Positions 24,750 to 33,252 of a stretch of DNA of 64,000 nt are shown piece after piece. A model generated the notes under the pieces. It did not search any database and was not told where the DNA came from. It worked only from the letters and a program-made list of their open reading frames with translations. The position numbers and the translations under genes were made by a program. The DNA lies in the NCBI RefSeq assembly GCF_023195885.1, contig NZ_JALPKO010000001.1:1-64000 (forward strand), written 5' to 3'. How positions within the stretch are numbered: position 1 is the first letter of the stretch; each line of letters starts with the position of its first letter. Origin of the DNA: Methylonatrum kenyense (GTDB lineage: Bacteria > Pseudomonadota > Gammaproteobacteria > Nitrococcales > Aquisalimonadaceae).

Positions 24750-25550
24750 TCAGCGATCCTCCGCGGCTTCCAGCGCGTCCGGCTGCCAGGCCTCAAGGAA
24801 GGCGTTCAGATGGGCCTGATCCTGTTCCGCCAGGGTCTCGCGAACCAGCGCACATTCCTGCCGGTAGGCCTCTGGCTCCAGATGACCGCGCATCCGCTGG
24901 AAGCGGAGGTACAGCAGGTAGGTGTTGAGTACATCGGTCTCGCAGTAATCACGCACGGCGTCGAACTTGCCGTCGCGGATCGCCGGCCAGACCTGGTCGC
25001 CTGCCATGCCCATCTTGCCCGGCAGGCCGCACAGGGTTGCCAGCTCGTCCAGTGCGCAGTTGGCGCGCGGCTGGTAACCGGCAAGCACATCCATCAGGTC
25101 GGTGTGCCGCTCATGGAAACGGTTCAGATAGTTGTTCCAGCGGAAGGTCTGCTCCGAGGCGCCAGTCTCCCAGTAACGCGGCGCGGTCACGCCATGCAGC
25201 ATGGCCCGGTAATGCAGCACCGGCAGGTCGAAGCCGCCGCCGTTCCAGGACACCAGGGTCGGGCTGTAGCGTTCGATGCCGTCGAAGAAGCGCTGTAGGA
25301 TCTCCGCCTCGCAGCCATCCGCCTCGCCCAGCGACCAGACCCGGAAGCGATCGGCGGTGCGCATGGCAATGGAAACAACCACGATCCGGTGCAGGTGCAG
25401 GCGCTGGAAGTCGGACCCCCCGGTCTGCTGTCGGCGCACCGCCTGCATGGCCTCGACCACGGCCTCGTCGTCCAGCCCGTCCAGGCCCAGCAGCCGGCGG
25501 CCACCCTCGATGTCGGGAATGGTCTCGATGTCGAATACGAAGACGCTCAT
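24750..25550 (-). CDS. PolB-like DEDDy 3'-5' exonuclease
   Basis: A 266-residue stand-alone proofreading-like exonuclease (DNA polymerase B exonuclease-2 family). Exo I is VFDIETIPD, Exo II SWNGGGFDLPVL, and Exo III YCETDVLNTY, supplying the four acidic residues and the Tyr. No polymerase domain follows. Cellular role not established; neighbours are an rRNA methylase and cysM, which gives no functional hint. Its ATG shares a base with the cysM stop codon. Confidence 0.85.
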   Translation of the reverse strand: MSVFVFDIETIPDIEGGRRLLGLDGLDDEAVVEAMQAVRRQQTGGSDFQRLHLHRIVVVSIAMRTADRFRVWSLGEADGCEAEILQRFFDGIERYSPTLVSWNGGGFDLPVLHYRAMLHGVTAPRYWETGASEQTFRWNNYLNRFHERHTDLMDVLAGYQPRANCALDELATLCGLPGKMGMAGDQVWPAIRDGKFDAVRDYCETDVLNTYLLYLRFQRMRGHLEPEAYRQECALVRETLAEQDQAHLNAFLEAWQPDALEAAEDR

Positions 25551-26440
25551 CAGTCCGGAAACACCCCGCTGGACAGGTAGCGATCCCCGCGGTCGCAGAC
25601 AATCGAAACGATGGTTGCATACTCCACCTCGGCAGAGAGACGCAGCGCGGCGCAGAGCGTACCACCGGACGAGACACCGGCCATGATGCCCTCCTCGGCC
25701 GCCAGCCGCCGGGTCATGTCCTCGGCATCCTGCTGATTCACGTCGATGATGCGATCCACCCGCTCGGCCTGATAAATCTTCGGCAGATAGGCCTGTGGCC
25801 AGCGGCGAATGCCGGGAATCTGCGAGCCGTCCTCGGGCTGCACGCCGATGATCTGCGGCGCGGGATCCTGTTCCTTGAAGTAGCGCGAGCAGCCCATGAT
25901 GGTGCCGGTGGTCCCCATCGAGGAAACGAAATGGGTGGTCCGCCCGCCGGTGTCGCGCCAGATTTCCGGGCCGGTGGTCTTGTAGTGCGCCATCCAGTTG
26001 TCGTCATTGGCGAACTGGTCCAGCACCCGGCCCCTGCCCTCGGCCTGCATCCGCTGGGCCAGGTCACGTGCGCCCTCCATGCCCTCGTCCCGCGAAACCA
26101 GCACCAGTTCGGCACCGTAAGCGCGCATCGAGGCCCGACGCTCCTGGGTCATGTTCTCGGGCATGATCAGCACCATGCGGTAACCGCGGATTGCCGCGGC
26201 CATGGCCAGGGCGATGCCGGTGTTGCCGCTGGTCGCCTCGATCAGGGTGTCACCCGGCTTGATCTCGCCCCGCTCCTCGGCGCTGCGGATCATGTTCATG
26301 GCCGGCCGATCCTTGACCGAGCCCGCCGGGTTGTTGCCTTCCAGCTTCAGCAGGATGGTGTTGCTGGTCTTGCCGGCCAGGCGCTGCAAGCGCACCAGCG
26401 GCGTACCGCCGACGAAATCTTCAACCGTTGGATAGTTCAT
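25550..26440 (-). CDS. cysM: Cysteine synthase B
   Basis: PLP enzyme making cysteine (or S-sulfocysteine) from O-acetylserine and sulfide or thiosulfate. The PLP lysine is in NNPAGSVKDRPA (Lys about 44), the phosphate-binding loop in EATSGNTGIALAM and the late serine loop in MAGVSSGG. The NNPAGSVKDRPA form and 296-residue length favour CysM over CysK. Regulatory context not visible; co-directional with acpS-pdxJ upstream. Confidence 0.9.
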   Translation of the reverse strand: MNYPTVEDFVGGTPLVRLQRLAGKTSNTILLKLEGNNPAGSVKDRPAMNMIRSAEERGEIKPGDTLIEATSGNTGIALAMAAAIRGYRMVLIMPENMTQERRASMRAYGAELVLVSRDEGMEGARDLAQRMQAEGRGRVLDQFANDDNWMAHYKTTGPEIWRDTGGRTTHFVSSMGTTGTIMGCSRYFKEQDPAPQIIGVQPEDGSQIPGIRRWPQAYLPKIYQAERVDRIIDVNQQDAEDMTRRLAAEEGIMAGVSSGGTLCAALRLSAEVEYATIVSIVCDRGDRYLSSGVFPD

Positions 26441-26463
26441 GGCGGGATTGTATCAGTCGCGCT

Positions 26464-26507
26464 ACCGGGAAACGCAGTGGTTCAGCCGGGACCCACTGAT
26501 TTGTTCA
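26464..26507. repeat. Short hairpin, probably an interrupted MITE terminal repeat
   Basis: GGGAAACGC and CTGATTTGTTC, together the family terminal repeat, are separated by about 20 bases that themselves complete the inverted repeat CAGTGG...CCACTG. It could equally act as a terminator for acpS, although no T-tract follows on the minus strand. It abuts the acpS TAA stop. Confidence 0.4.
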
Positions 26508-26888
26508 TTAGCTTTCTAGGACTGCGAAGGCCACTGCGTAGCGGCGTTCATCGCTCAGACTGAGATGCACGATTTCGCCACCCAGCGCACGGGCGCGCTC
26601 TGCCGCCCCGCCTTGCAGATGCACCTGCGGCGCGCCGGCCGCATCGTTACCGATTTCCAGATCCTGGAACCCCACCGCGGCACCAATGCCTGTTCCCAGC
26701 GCCTTCGCCACCGCCTCCTTGGCCGCGAAACGGCGTGCCAGCCAGCCGATGGACCGATTGCGTTGCCGCCAGACGGCCTGTTCGGCCTCGGTCAGCACAC
26801 GGGCGGGAAAGCGCTGCGGGTGCCGCTCCAGGACCTCCGCGATCCGTGCAATGGCCACCAGATCGGTACCAACCCCGCGAATACTCAC
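26508..26888 (-). CDS. acpS: Holo-[acyl-carrier-protein] synthase
   Basis: Transfers 4'-phosphopantetheine from CoA to apo-ACP for fatty acid synthesis. Magnesium-binding residues are visible in [12 protein letters not shown] (Asp) and [13 protein letters not shown] (Glu). 126 residues. ATGA overlap with pdxJ shows coupled translation, the same order (pdxJ-acpS) as in E. coli. The C-terminal [15 protein letters not shown] is conserved. Confidence 0.93.
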   Translation of the reverse strand: MSIRGVGTDLVAIARIAEVLERHPQRFPARVLTEAEQAVWRQRNRSIGWLARRFAAKEAVAKALGTGIGAAVGFQDLEIGNDAAGAPQVHLQGGAAERARALGGEIVHLSLSDERRYAVAFAVLES

Positions 26889-27634
26889 AGACGCGCGTCC
26901 CGGATCAGCGCCTTCATGTCGGCCACGGCCTGGTGCAGGCCGCTGAACAGTGCGCGGGCAATGATCGCGTGCCCGATATTCAGCTCGTTCATGCCCGGCA
27001 ATGCGGCTATCGCCTGCACGTTGTGGTAGTGCAGGCCGTGCCCGGCATTGATGCCCAGCCCCAGATCCAGGCCGTATTCCACGGCCGCGGCGATTCGCCG
27101 CAATTCGGTGGCCGCCAGAGCCTCGTTGGGCGCATCGGCATAGGCACCCGTGTGGATCTCGACAAACGGCGCACCAGCCTCGCTGGCCGCCTCAAGCTGC
27201 GCCGGATCAGGGTCAACGAACAATGAGACCACCACCCCGGCCTCGGCCAGACGCTGACAGGCCTCGCTGATGCGCACCGGTTCCGCCGCCACGTCGAGCC
27301 CACCCTCGGTGGTCAGTTCTTCCCGCCGCTCCGGCACCAGACAGCAGCATTCCGGCTGCACGGTCTCCGCCAGCAGCAGCATCTCGTCGGTGACCGCCAT
27401 CTCCAGGTTCATGCGCGTCTGCAGCGTATCCGACAGCAGCATCACATCCCGATCCTGGATATGCCGCCGGTCCTCCCGCAGATGAATCGTGATGCCATCG
27501 GCACCGGCCTGCTCCGCCACCAACGCGGCCTGCACCACCTCCGGATAACGCGTCCCCCGCGCCTGACGCAGGGTCGCCACATGGTCGATATTCACACCGA
27601 GGAGCACGGATTCGTTGGCGGTGGTCATCATCAA
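26885..27634 (-). CDS. pdxJ: Pyridoxine 5'-phosphate synthase
   Basis: Condenses 1-deoxyxylulose 5-phosphate with aminoacetone phosphate in de novo vitamin B6 synthesis. TIM barrel motifs: [17 protein letters not shown] at the N-terminus, [41 protein letters not shown] and GHGLHYHNV. 249 residues. Three consecutive Met codons make the exact start uncertain. A large AT-rich inverted repeat lies upstream, between it and recO. Confidence 0.94.
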   Translation of the reverse strand: MMMTTANESVLLGVNIDHVATLRQARGTRYPEVVQAALVAEQAGADGITIHLREDRRHIQDRDVMLLSDTLQTRMNLEMAVTDEMLLLAETVQPECCCLVPERREELTTEGGLDVAAEPVRISEACQRLAEAGVVVSLFVDPDPAQLEAASEAGAPFVEIHTGAYADAPNEALAATELRRIAAAVEYGLDLGLGINAGHGLHYHNVQAIAALPGMNELNIGHAIIARALFSGLHQAVADMKALIRDARL

Positions 27635-27647
27635 ACCTCTTTTGTTG

Positions 27648-27716
27648 GTTTTACGTTTCAGGTTTTAAGTTTTACGTGCGATTTCATCGTTAAACCTAAA
27701 ACATAAAACGTAAAAC
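27648..27716. repeat. AT-rich ACGTTTTA-type intergenic hairpin, copy 2
   Basis: A left arm at 27648-27676 (GTTTTACGTTTCAGGTTTTA...) and right arm at 27688-27716 pair over 29 bases with only a few mismatches around an 11-base loop. It separates pdxJ from recO, both minus strand. The sequence is strikingly AT-rich in a GC-rich background and shares its words with 23343-23415. Confidence 0.7.
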
Positions 27717-27719
27717 GTC

Positions 27720-28445
27720 TCAGCCGCGCGAGCGGCTGAGGGCTTTGTACATCCCCCGACTCTCCAAAGGCTTGTCGCCGAGGTGGGGCTTGAGCAATTG
27801 GCCCAGCAGGCGTTGCAGTTCGGGATTCAGGCGCTCGTCGTCCAGTTGTTCGGCGGCCAGGGCGCGCAGGGCGCGGCCGCTGATGGTGACGCCCGGGCCC
27901 GGCGCGGTACCGGATGGCATTGGGCCGGCGTCGTCCAGGTAGCGGTAGTCCTGCTCGGCACGGATCGGCGATACGTCGTCGGCGGTGAACTCCAGTTGTA
28001 CGCCATAGCCGCTGGCCTCCAGCAGGCGTTTCTCGAACAGACGCAGTGCCGACCATTCCGGGCCGTCACCGGCCAACTGGTCCAGCACCGTCGAGAAGGC
28101 CGAAAACACGGCTGGCACCGGATCGTGGCGCCGGGTCAATCGCAGCACCAGTTCGCTGCAATAAAAGGCGCTGGCCAGGCGCACCCCGGGCAGGCTGACC
28201 GCCTTGCCGGCGGGTTCCAGCCCGGTCAGGGTCAGCAGGTCGCCGCGGCCCCGCCAGCCGACCAGTACCGGCTGAAACGGCTCCAGCAATCCGCGCCAGA
28301 GTGATTTGGGGGAGCGGGCTCCACGGGCCACGACACCCAGGCGGCCCTGGCTGAGGCTCAGCAGTTCGACGATCAGGCTGGTGTCGCGGTACGGGTACCG
28401 GTGCAGCACATAGGCCGGCACCAGCTCGGTAGCGGCGGCAGTCAT
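27720..28445 (-). CDS. recO: DNA repair protein RecO
   Basis: RecFOR pathway mediator that helps load RecA on SSB-coated DNA. The N-terminal OB-fold begins AYVLHRYPYRDTSLIVELLS with LGVVARGARSPKSLW; the C-terminal helical domain carries the RLFEKRLLEASGYG motif. 241 residues, typical of gammaproteobacteria. It follows era by 25 bp, as in the conserved rnc-era-recO order. Confidence 0.93.
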   Translation of the reverse strand: MTAAATELVPAYVLHRYPYRDTSLIVELLSLSQGRLGVVARGARSPKSLWRGLLEPFQPVLVGWRGRGDLLTLTGLEPAGKAVSLPGVRLASAFYCSELVLRLTRRHDPVPAVFSAFSTVLDQLAGDGPEWSALRLFEKRLLEASGYGVQLEFTADDVSPIRAEQDYRYLDDAGPMPSGTAPGPGVTISGRALRALAAEQLDDERLNPELQRLLGQLLKPHLGDKPLESRGMYKALSRSRG

Positions 28446-28469
28446 GATCGGGAACCCCGCCGGCCCTGC

Positions 28470-29381
28470 TCAGGATTCCTCGTAGCCGAGGCTCTGCATG
28501 GCGCGTTCATCGTCGGCCCAGCCCTCGCGTACCTTGACCCAGAGTTCCAGGAACACCTTGCCGTCGAGCAACTGCTCGATTTCCTTGCGCGCGGCGGTGC
28601 CGATCCGCTTGAGCTGATTGCCGCCCTTGCCGATCATGATCGCCTTCTGACCGGGGCGTTCAACCAGGATTGCGGCATGGATGCGGGTCAGCTTGCCCTC
28701 CTGCTTGAACTGCTCGATCTCGATCGCCGTCGAGTACGGCACCTCCTGGCCCAGTGCGCGCATCACCTGCTCGCGGATAAGCTCGGCCACCAGGAAGCGT
28801 TCACTGCGATCCGTAACCTGCTCCTCCGGGAACAGGAACATCTCGGTTTCAGGCAGGCGCTCGGCCACCAGCTTTTCCAGTGCCTGCACCTGACCGCCCT
28901 GGCGGGCCGACAGCGGGATGATTTCCTCGAAGGCATGGCGCTGGGCCATGCTTTGCAGATAGGGCAACAGCTTCTCGCGCGGCGTGACCAGATCTTCCTT
29001 GTTCACCACCAGGATGCAGGGCAGACCGCATTGCTGCACCTTCTCCAGCACCAGCGCGTCATCGTCGGTCCACTGCAGCGCCTCGACCACGAACAGCACC
29101 AGATCCACGTCGCGCAGCGCGGCAACAGCGGTGCGGTTCATCGAGCGGTTCAGCGCACGATGCTGCTTGCGGTGCAGGCCCGGCGTATCCACCCAGACGA
29201 TCTGCGCCTGTTCGCTGGTGGTAATGCCGAGAATCCGGTGCCGGGTAGTCTGCGGTTTACGCGAGACAATGCTGATCTTCATGCCCAGCAGACGGTTCAG
29301 CAGGGTCGACTTGCCCACATTGGGCCGCCCGACCAGGGCCACATAGCCGGTCCGAAGGGACTGTTCGGCTTGCGTGCTCAT
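28470..29381 (-). CDS. era: GTPase Era
   Basis: Ribosome-associated GTPase for 16S rRNA maturation and 30S assembly. G1 is GRPNVGKST, G3 DTPG, G4 NKED, and the C-terminal KH domain contains IMIGKGGNQLKRIG. 303 residues. ATGA overlap with rnc places both in one translationally coupled unit. Confidence 0.95.
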   Translation of the reverse strand: MSTQAEQSLRTGYVALVGRPNVGKSTLLNRLLGMKISIVSRKPQTTRHRILGITTSEQAQIVWVDTPGLHRKQHRALNRSMNRTAVAALRDVDLVLFVVEALQWTDDDALVLEKVQQCGLPCILVVNKEDLVTPREKLLPYLQSMAQRHAFEEIIPLSARQGGQVQALEKLVAERLPETEMFLFPEEQVTDRSERFLVAELIREQVMRALGQEVPYSTAIEIEQFKQEGKLTRIHAAILVERPGQKAIMIGKGGNQLKRIGTAARKEIEQLLDGKVFLELWVKVREGWADDERAMQSLGYEES

Positions 29382-30067
29382 TGCTCGGCTTCTCCCGCCA
29401 ACAGGTTGTCCAGCATGGCCTTCGCGGCCGCCTGTTCCGCCCGCCGGCGGTTGCCGGCTTCGCCGCGGGTCACCGCCTCGACCCCTTCAATACGGCATTC
29501 CACCTCAAAGACCTGCTGATGCGCCTTGCCTGACACCTCCACCACCTCGTAGCTTGGCAGATTCTGCCGGCTGGACTGGAGATACTCCTGCAACCGGGTT
29601 TTCGGATCCTTCAGATCCTGCGCCTCGGGCAGCGAGGCCAGACGATCCTGGTACAGACGCAGGATCAGATCGCGGCAGGCATCATAGCCGCTGTCGGTAT
29701 AGACCGCGCCGAGGATGCTTTCGACGCTATCCGACAGGATCGAATCGCGCCGGCGGCCGCCGCTTTTCTTCTCGCCGGAACCCAACCGCAGGCACTCCCC
29801 CAGATCCAGGTCGCGGGCGATTTCCGCCAGCGTCTCGCGGTTCACCAGGCTGGCGCGCAAGCGGCTCAGGGCGCCTTCGGAGGCGTCGTCCTTGAGGAAA
29901 AACAACTCGGAGGCGATGACAAAGTTGAGGATGCTGTCGCCGAGGAATTCAAGACGCTCGTTGTTGCATTCGGAGACACTGCGATGCGTCAGGGCCTCCT
30001 CCAGCAACTGCGGGTTGGTGAAGCGATAATCCAGCCGATCCAGCAGACGGTCGACGGGATCGATCAT
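29378..30067 (-). CDS. rnc: Ribonuclease III
   Basis: Double-strand-specific endoribonuclease processing rRNA precursors. The signature NERLEFLGDSILN (about 37-49) carries catalytic acidic residues, a second acidic cluster is DSVESILGAVYTD, and a dsRNA-binding domain follows from about 155 with GEAGNRRRAEQAAAKAML at the end. 229 residues. Overlaps DUF4845 and era genes by four bases each. Confidence 0.95.
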   Translation of the reverse strand: MIDPVDRLLDRLDYRFTNPQLLEEALTHRSVSECNNERLEFLGDSILNFVIASELFFLKDDASEGALSRLRASLVNRETLAEIARDLDLGECLRLGSGEKKSGGRRRDSILSDSVESILGAVYTDSGYDACRDLILRLYQDRLASLPEAQDLKDPKTRLQEYLQSSRQNLPSYEVVEVSGKAHQQVFEVECRIEGVEAVTRGEAGNRRRAEQAAAKAMLDNLLAGEAEQ

Positions 30068-30459
30068 TGCGGGACCAGGACTTCCTTGCGGAAACTGGCG
30101 ACGCCATCCAGGTTGCCGACCAGCGGCACCCGGGCCTCGTATTCGACAATCACGCGGGTGCCATCGCGTTCCCGCTCGAACTGGATGTCGTCACGATCAA
30201 TGCTGCGAATGTTGTTGACGTCGAAACGGCGATTCAGGGCCTGCCGAAGCTGCGCATGGGTTGCGCCGTGCAGACTGGTGTCGTCGTTCAGGCCGCTGAC
30301 AATACCGCCGATTTCAAACGACTCCATGTAAACCGGCACCAGGCGCATGATCAGCAGACCGACAAAGCCGATCAGGATAAGCAGCAACAACATGCTGATG
30401 ACGGTCAGGCCGCGCTGACGGCCCTCTGGAAGCTTGCGTGTTTCAGCGGATACGATCAC
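30064..30459 (-). CDS. DUF4845 membrane protein
   Basis: A 131-residue single-pass inner-membrane protein. After a charged start and RGLTVISMLLLLILIGFVG (one membrane segment) comes a periplasmic domain with YMESFEIGGIV and a VEYEARVPLVGNLD strand region. Found between lepB and rnc in many Gamma- and Betaproteobacteria; function unknown. Overlaps lepB by 17 bp and rnc by 4 bp. Confidence 0.88.
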   Translation of the reverse strand: MIVSAETRKLPEGRQRGLTVISMLLLLILIGFVGLLIMRLVPVYMESFEIGGIVSGLNDDTSLHGATHAQLRQALNRRFDVNNIRSIDRDDIQFERERDGTRVIVEYEARVPLVGNLDGVASFRKEVLVPQ

Positions 30460-31210
30460 CGATACGACTCCAGTTCACCGTGTTGTTATTGGTATCCCAG
30501 CTCATCCAGATCATGAAGGCCCGCCCGACCAGCAATTCCTCCGACACCGGCCCCCAGCGACGGCTGTCGGCGCTGCGGTCGCGATTGTCGCCAACCATGA
30601 AGTAATGGCCTTCGGGTACCTCGTATTCACCATCCGGGTGGCCGAAACTCAACTGGTGAATCGTATTGTACTCCAGATCCCCGAGCCGCTCCGTGAACAT
30701 GTCCGCACCGCGGTCGGTGGGCGTCGTGTAGCTGCCGGCCTCTTCCACCGGCACCGGCTCGCCGTTGACCACCAACCGCCGATCCTCGAAGGCAATCTGG
30801 TCGCCGGGAAGTCCCACCACCCGCTTGATGTAATCCTGGCTTGGGTTCTCGGGATACTTGAACACCACCAGGTCACCGCGCTCCGGCTGGCCGTCGCCGA
30901 ACAGGCGCTGGTTGGTAATCGGCAATCGCACGCCGTAGGCAAACTTGCTGACCAGAATGAAGTCGCCGGGAAGCAGGGTTGGAATCATCGAACCCGACGG
31001 GATCCGGAACGGTTCGACGAAAAAGGAACGGATGATCAGCACCAGCAGGATCACCGGAAACAGTGAGCGGCAGAGCTCGATCCACCAGCCTTCCTTGTCC
31101 GGATAACTGCCGCTGGCCTTTACCCGTCGTCGCCGAAACGCCGCCCAGGCAACGGTAATACCGGTCAGCAGGGTCACCAGGACCAGTATCGTCTCGAAAT
31201 CAAATACCAT
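30443..31210 (-). CDS. lepB: Signal peptidase I
   Basis: Removes signal peptides from exported proteins at the periplasmic face. An N-terminal membrane segment (ILVLVTLLTGITVAWAAF) and a second near residue 50-65 precede the catalytic PSGSMIPTL Ser, then the Lys in KRVVGLPGDQ, and boxes D/E as GDNRDRSADSR. 255 residues. Downstream of lepA as usual, but separated from it by a repeat-derived gap of 150 bp. Confidence 0.95.
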   Translation of the reverse strand: MVFDFETILVLVTLLTGITVAWAAFRRRRVKASGSYPDKEGWWIELCRSLFPVILLVLIIRSFFVEPFRIPSGSMIPTLLPGDFILVSKFAYGVRLPITNQRLFGDGQPERGDLVVFKYPENPSQDYIKRVVGLPGDQIAFEDRRLVVNGEPVPVEEAGSYTTPTDRGADMFTERLGDLEYNTIHQLSFGHPDGEYEVPEGHYFMVGDNRDRSADSRRWGPVSEELLVGRAFMIWMSWDTNNNTVNWSRIGDRIR

Positions 31211-31321
31211 CGCGTACGCCCCCAGCCATGCCGATGCGGTTACCGGACGGGTTCTCCGGCAGGGCCGCGCCTGGCCATTCTTCTTCCGTATTCATGCACC
31301 GTCCGCGCGCCTTCGTGGCCG

Positions 31322-31363
31322 AAACCGAGAGCGGTCCCGGGCGCAGGCGTGCGAATAAATCTA
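31322..31363. repeat. MITE-like fragment abutting lepA
   Basis: CGAGAGCGGTCCCGGGCGCAG and GCGTGCGAATAAATC match the inner part of the family's terminal repeat, but the outer AGCGTTTCCCTAA is missing. The break coincides with the CTA that encodes the lepA TAG stop codon, so the repeat end has been trimmed or rearranged there. Confidence 0.6.
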
Positions 31364-33160
31364 GCCGTTCTTGGAATCCACCTGCAGCACCGACAGGAAC
31401 GCCTCCTGAGGAATTTCCACGCGGCCCACCTGCTTCATGCGCTTCTTGCCGGCCTTCTGCTTTTCCAGCAGCTTCCGCTTGCGCGAAATGTCGCCACCAT
31501 AGCACTTTGCGGTGACGTTCTTGCGCATGGCCTTGACCGTTGACCGGGCGACGATCTGGTTGCCGATGGCCGCCTGGATCGCGACCTCGAACATCTGCCG
31601 GGGAATGATTTCCTTCAGCCGATCGGTGAGTTCCCGTCCGCGGCGCTGGGCCTCGTCGCGATGGATGATGATCGCCAGCGCATCCACCTTGTCGCCGTTG
31701 ATCAGCACGTCCAGGCGGGCGAGCTTGCCGGCCTCGAAGCGCTTGAATTCGTAATCGAACGAGGCGAAGCCACGGCTGGCCGATTTCAGGCGGTCGAAGA
31801 AGTCCAGCACCACCTCGCTCATCGGCAACTCGTAGGTCAGCGCGATCTGCTGGCCGACGAACTGCATGTCCTTCTGCTCGCCACGCTTCTCCTCGCACAA
31901 GGCGATCACGTTGCCGACGTATTCCTGCGGCACCAGGATATTGGCCTGGATGATCGGCTCGCGGATCTCCTCGATCAGGTTGGCCGGCGGCAGCAGCGAG
32001 GGATTGGAGACGTTAAGTATCTCGTCATCGGTGGTCACCACCTCGTAGACCACGGTCGGTGCGGTGGTAATCAGGTCCAGGTTGTACTCGCGCTCCAGCC
32101 GCTCCTGCACGATCTCCATGTGCAGCATGCCGAGGAACCCGCAGCGAAAGCCGAAGCCCAGAGCCTGCGAGTTCTCCGGCTCGTATTGCAACGAGGCATC
32201 GTTAAGGCGCAACTTGCCCAGCGCATCGCGGAAGTTCTCGTAGTCCTCGGAGCTGATCGGGAACATGCCGGCGAACACGCGCGGCTGCACCACCTTGAAC
32301 CCGGGCACGCGCTCGGCGCAGGCACGGCCGACATGGGTCAGGGTATCGCCCACCGGTGCACCGTCGATATCCTTGATGCCGGCCACCACATAGCCCACCT
32401 CGCCGGTGCGCAGGGCATCCAGCGGCGTCTTCTTCGGTCCGAACATGCCGACTTCGTCCACCTGGAACTGGCGGCCGGTGGACCAGACCTGCATCTTGTC
32501 GCCCTTCTTCAGGGCCCCGTCGTAGATCCGCACCAGGCAGATCACGCCCAGGTAGTTGTCGAACCAGGAATCCATGATCAGTGCCTTGAGCGGCTGATCG
32601 GGTTCCCCTTCCGGCGCCGGGATGCGATGCACCAGCGCCTCCAGCAGGTCATCGACCCCCTGCCCGGTCTTGGCGCTGATCATCAGCATGTCGCTGGTGT
32701 CCAGCCCGATGATCTCCTCGATCTGCTGGCTGACCCGCTCGGGATCCGCCGACGGCAGATCAATCTTGTTCAACACCGGCAGGATCTCCAGCCCCTGATC
32801 CACCGCCGTGTAGCAGTTGGCCACGCTCTGCGCCTCGACACCCTGGGAGGCATCGACCACCAGCAGCGCGCCCTCGCAGGCGGCCAGCGAGCGCGAGACT
32901 TCGTAGCTGAAATCCACATGTCCCGGCGTGTCGATGATGTTGAACTGATAGGTTTCGCCGTCCCGCGCCTTGTACTTGAGCGCAACACTCTGGGCCTTGA
33001 TGGTGATCCCGCGCTCGCGCTCCAGGTCCATGGAGTCCAGCACCTGGGCGGCCATTTCCCGGTCGCTCAGCGCACCGCACTGCTCGATCAGACGATCCGC
33101 CAGCGTGGATTTGCCGTGATCGATATGCGCGATTATCGAGAAATTCCGAATGTGCTTCAT
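31361..33160 (-). CDS. lepA: Elongation factor 4
   Basis: Ribosome-binding GTPase involved in initiation/back-translocation. Starts [19 protein letters not shown], giving 599 residues, the exact family length; an upstream in-frame ATG at 33208 is rejected. G-motifs: [22 protein letters not shown]. The C-terminal domain unique to LepA has [19 protein letters not shown]. The TAG stop lies at the edge of a MITE-like fragment. Confidence 0.97.
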   Translation of the reverse strand: MKHIRNFSIIAHIDHGKSTLADRLIEQCGALSDREMAAQVLDSMDLERERGITIKAQSVALKYKARDGETYQFNIIDTPGHVDFSYEVSRSLAACEGALLVVDASQGVEAQSVANCYTAVDQGLEILPVLNKIDLPSADPERVSQQIEEIIGLDTSDMLMISAKTGQGVDDLLEALVHRIPAPEGEPDQPLKALIMDSWFDNYLGVICLVRIYDGALKKGDKMQVWSTGRQFQVDEVGMFGPKKTPLDALRTGEVGYVVAGIKDIDGAPVGDTLTHVGRACAERVPGFKVVQPRVFAGMFPISSEDYENFRDALGKLRLNDASLQYEPENSQALGFGFRCGFLGMLHMEIVQERLEREYNLDLITTAPTVVYEVVTTDDEILNVSNPSLLPPANLIEEIREPIIQANILVPQEYVGNVIALCEEKRGEQKDMQFVGQQIALTYELPMSEVVLDFFDRLKSASRGFASFDYEFKRFEAGKLARLDVLINGDKVDALAIIIHRDEAQRRGRELTDRLKEIIPRQMFEVAIQAAIGNQIVARSTVKAMRKNVTAKCYGGDISRKRKLLEKQKAGKKRMKQVGRVEIPQEAFLSVLQVDSKNG

Positions 33161-33191
33161 GGGCCTCCGGGAGAAATGCTGTAACAAACGA

Positions 33192-33220
33192 AAGCGTGCC
33201 CCGATCACCGGGGCACGCTT
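33192..33220 (-). terminator. Probable terminator of the sigma-E/mucD operon
   Basis: A perfect 11-bp inverted repeat AAGCGTGCCCC/GGGGCACGCTT around a seven-base loop, followed on the minus strand by TTCGTTTGTT. It lies after the mucD stop (33253) and before lepA, so it may insulate lepA from the stress operon. Confidence 0.75.
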
Positions 33221-33252
33221 GACATCAAAGCACTAGTGTACCGCTTCCGAGG

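Noticed and set aside
31661-33184. 507-codon plus-strand open frame across lepA
   Set aside because: Antisense shadow of lepA; His/Gln/Leu-rich composition typical of reverse-complement frames.
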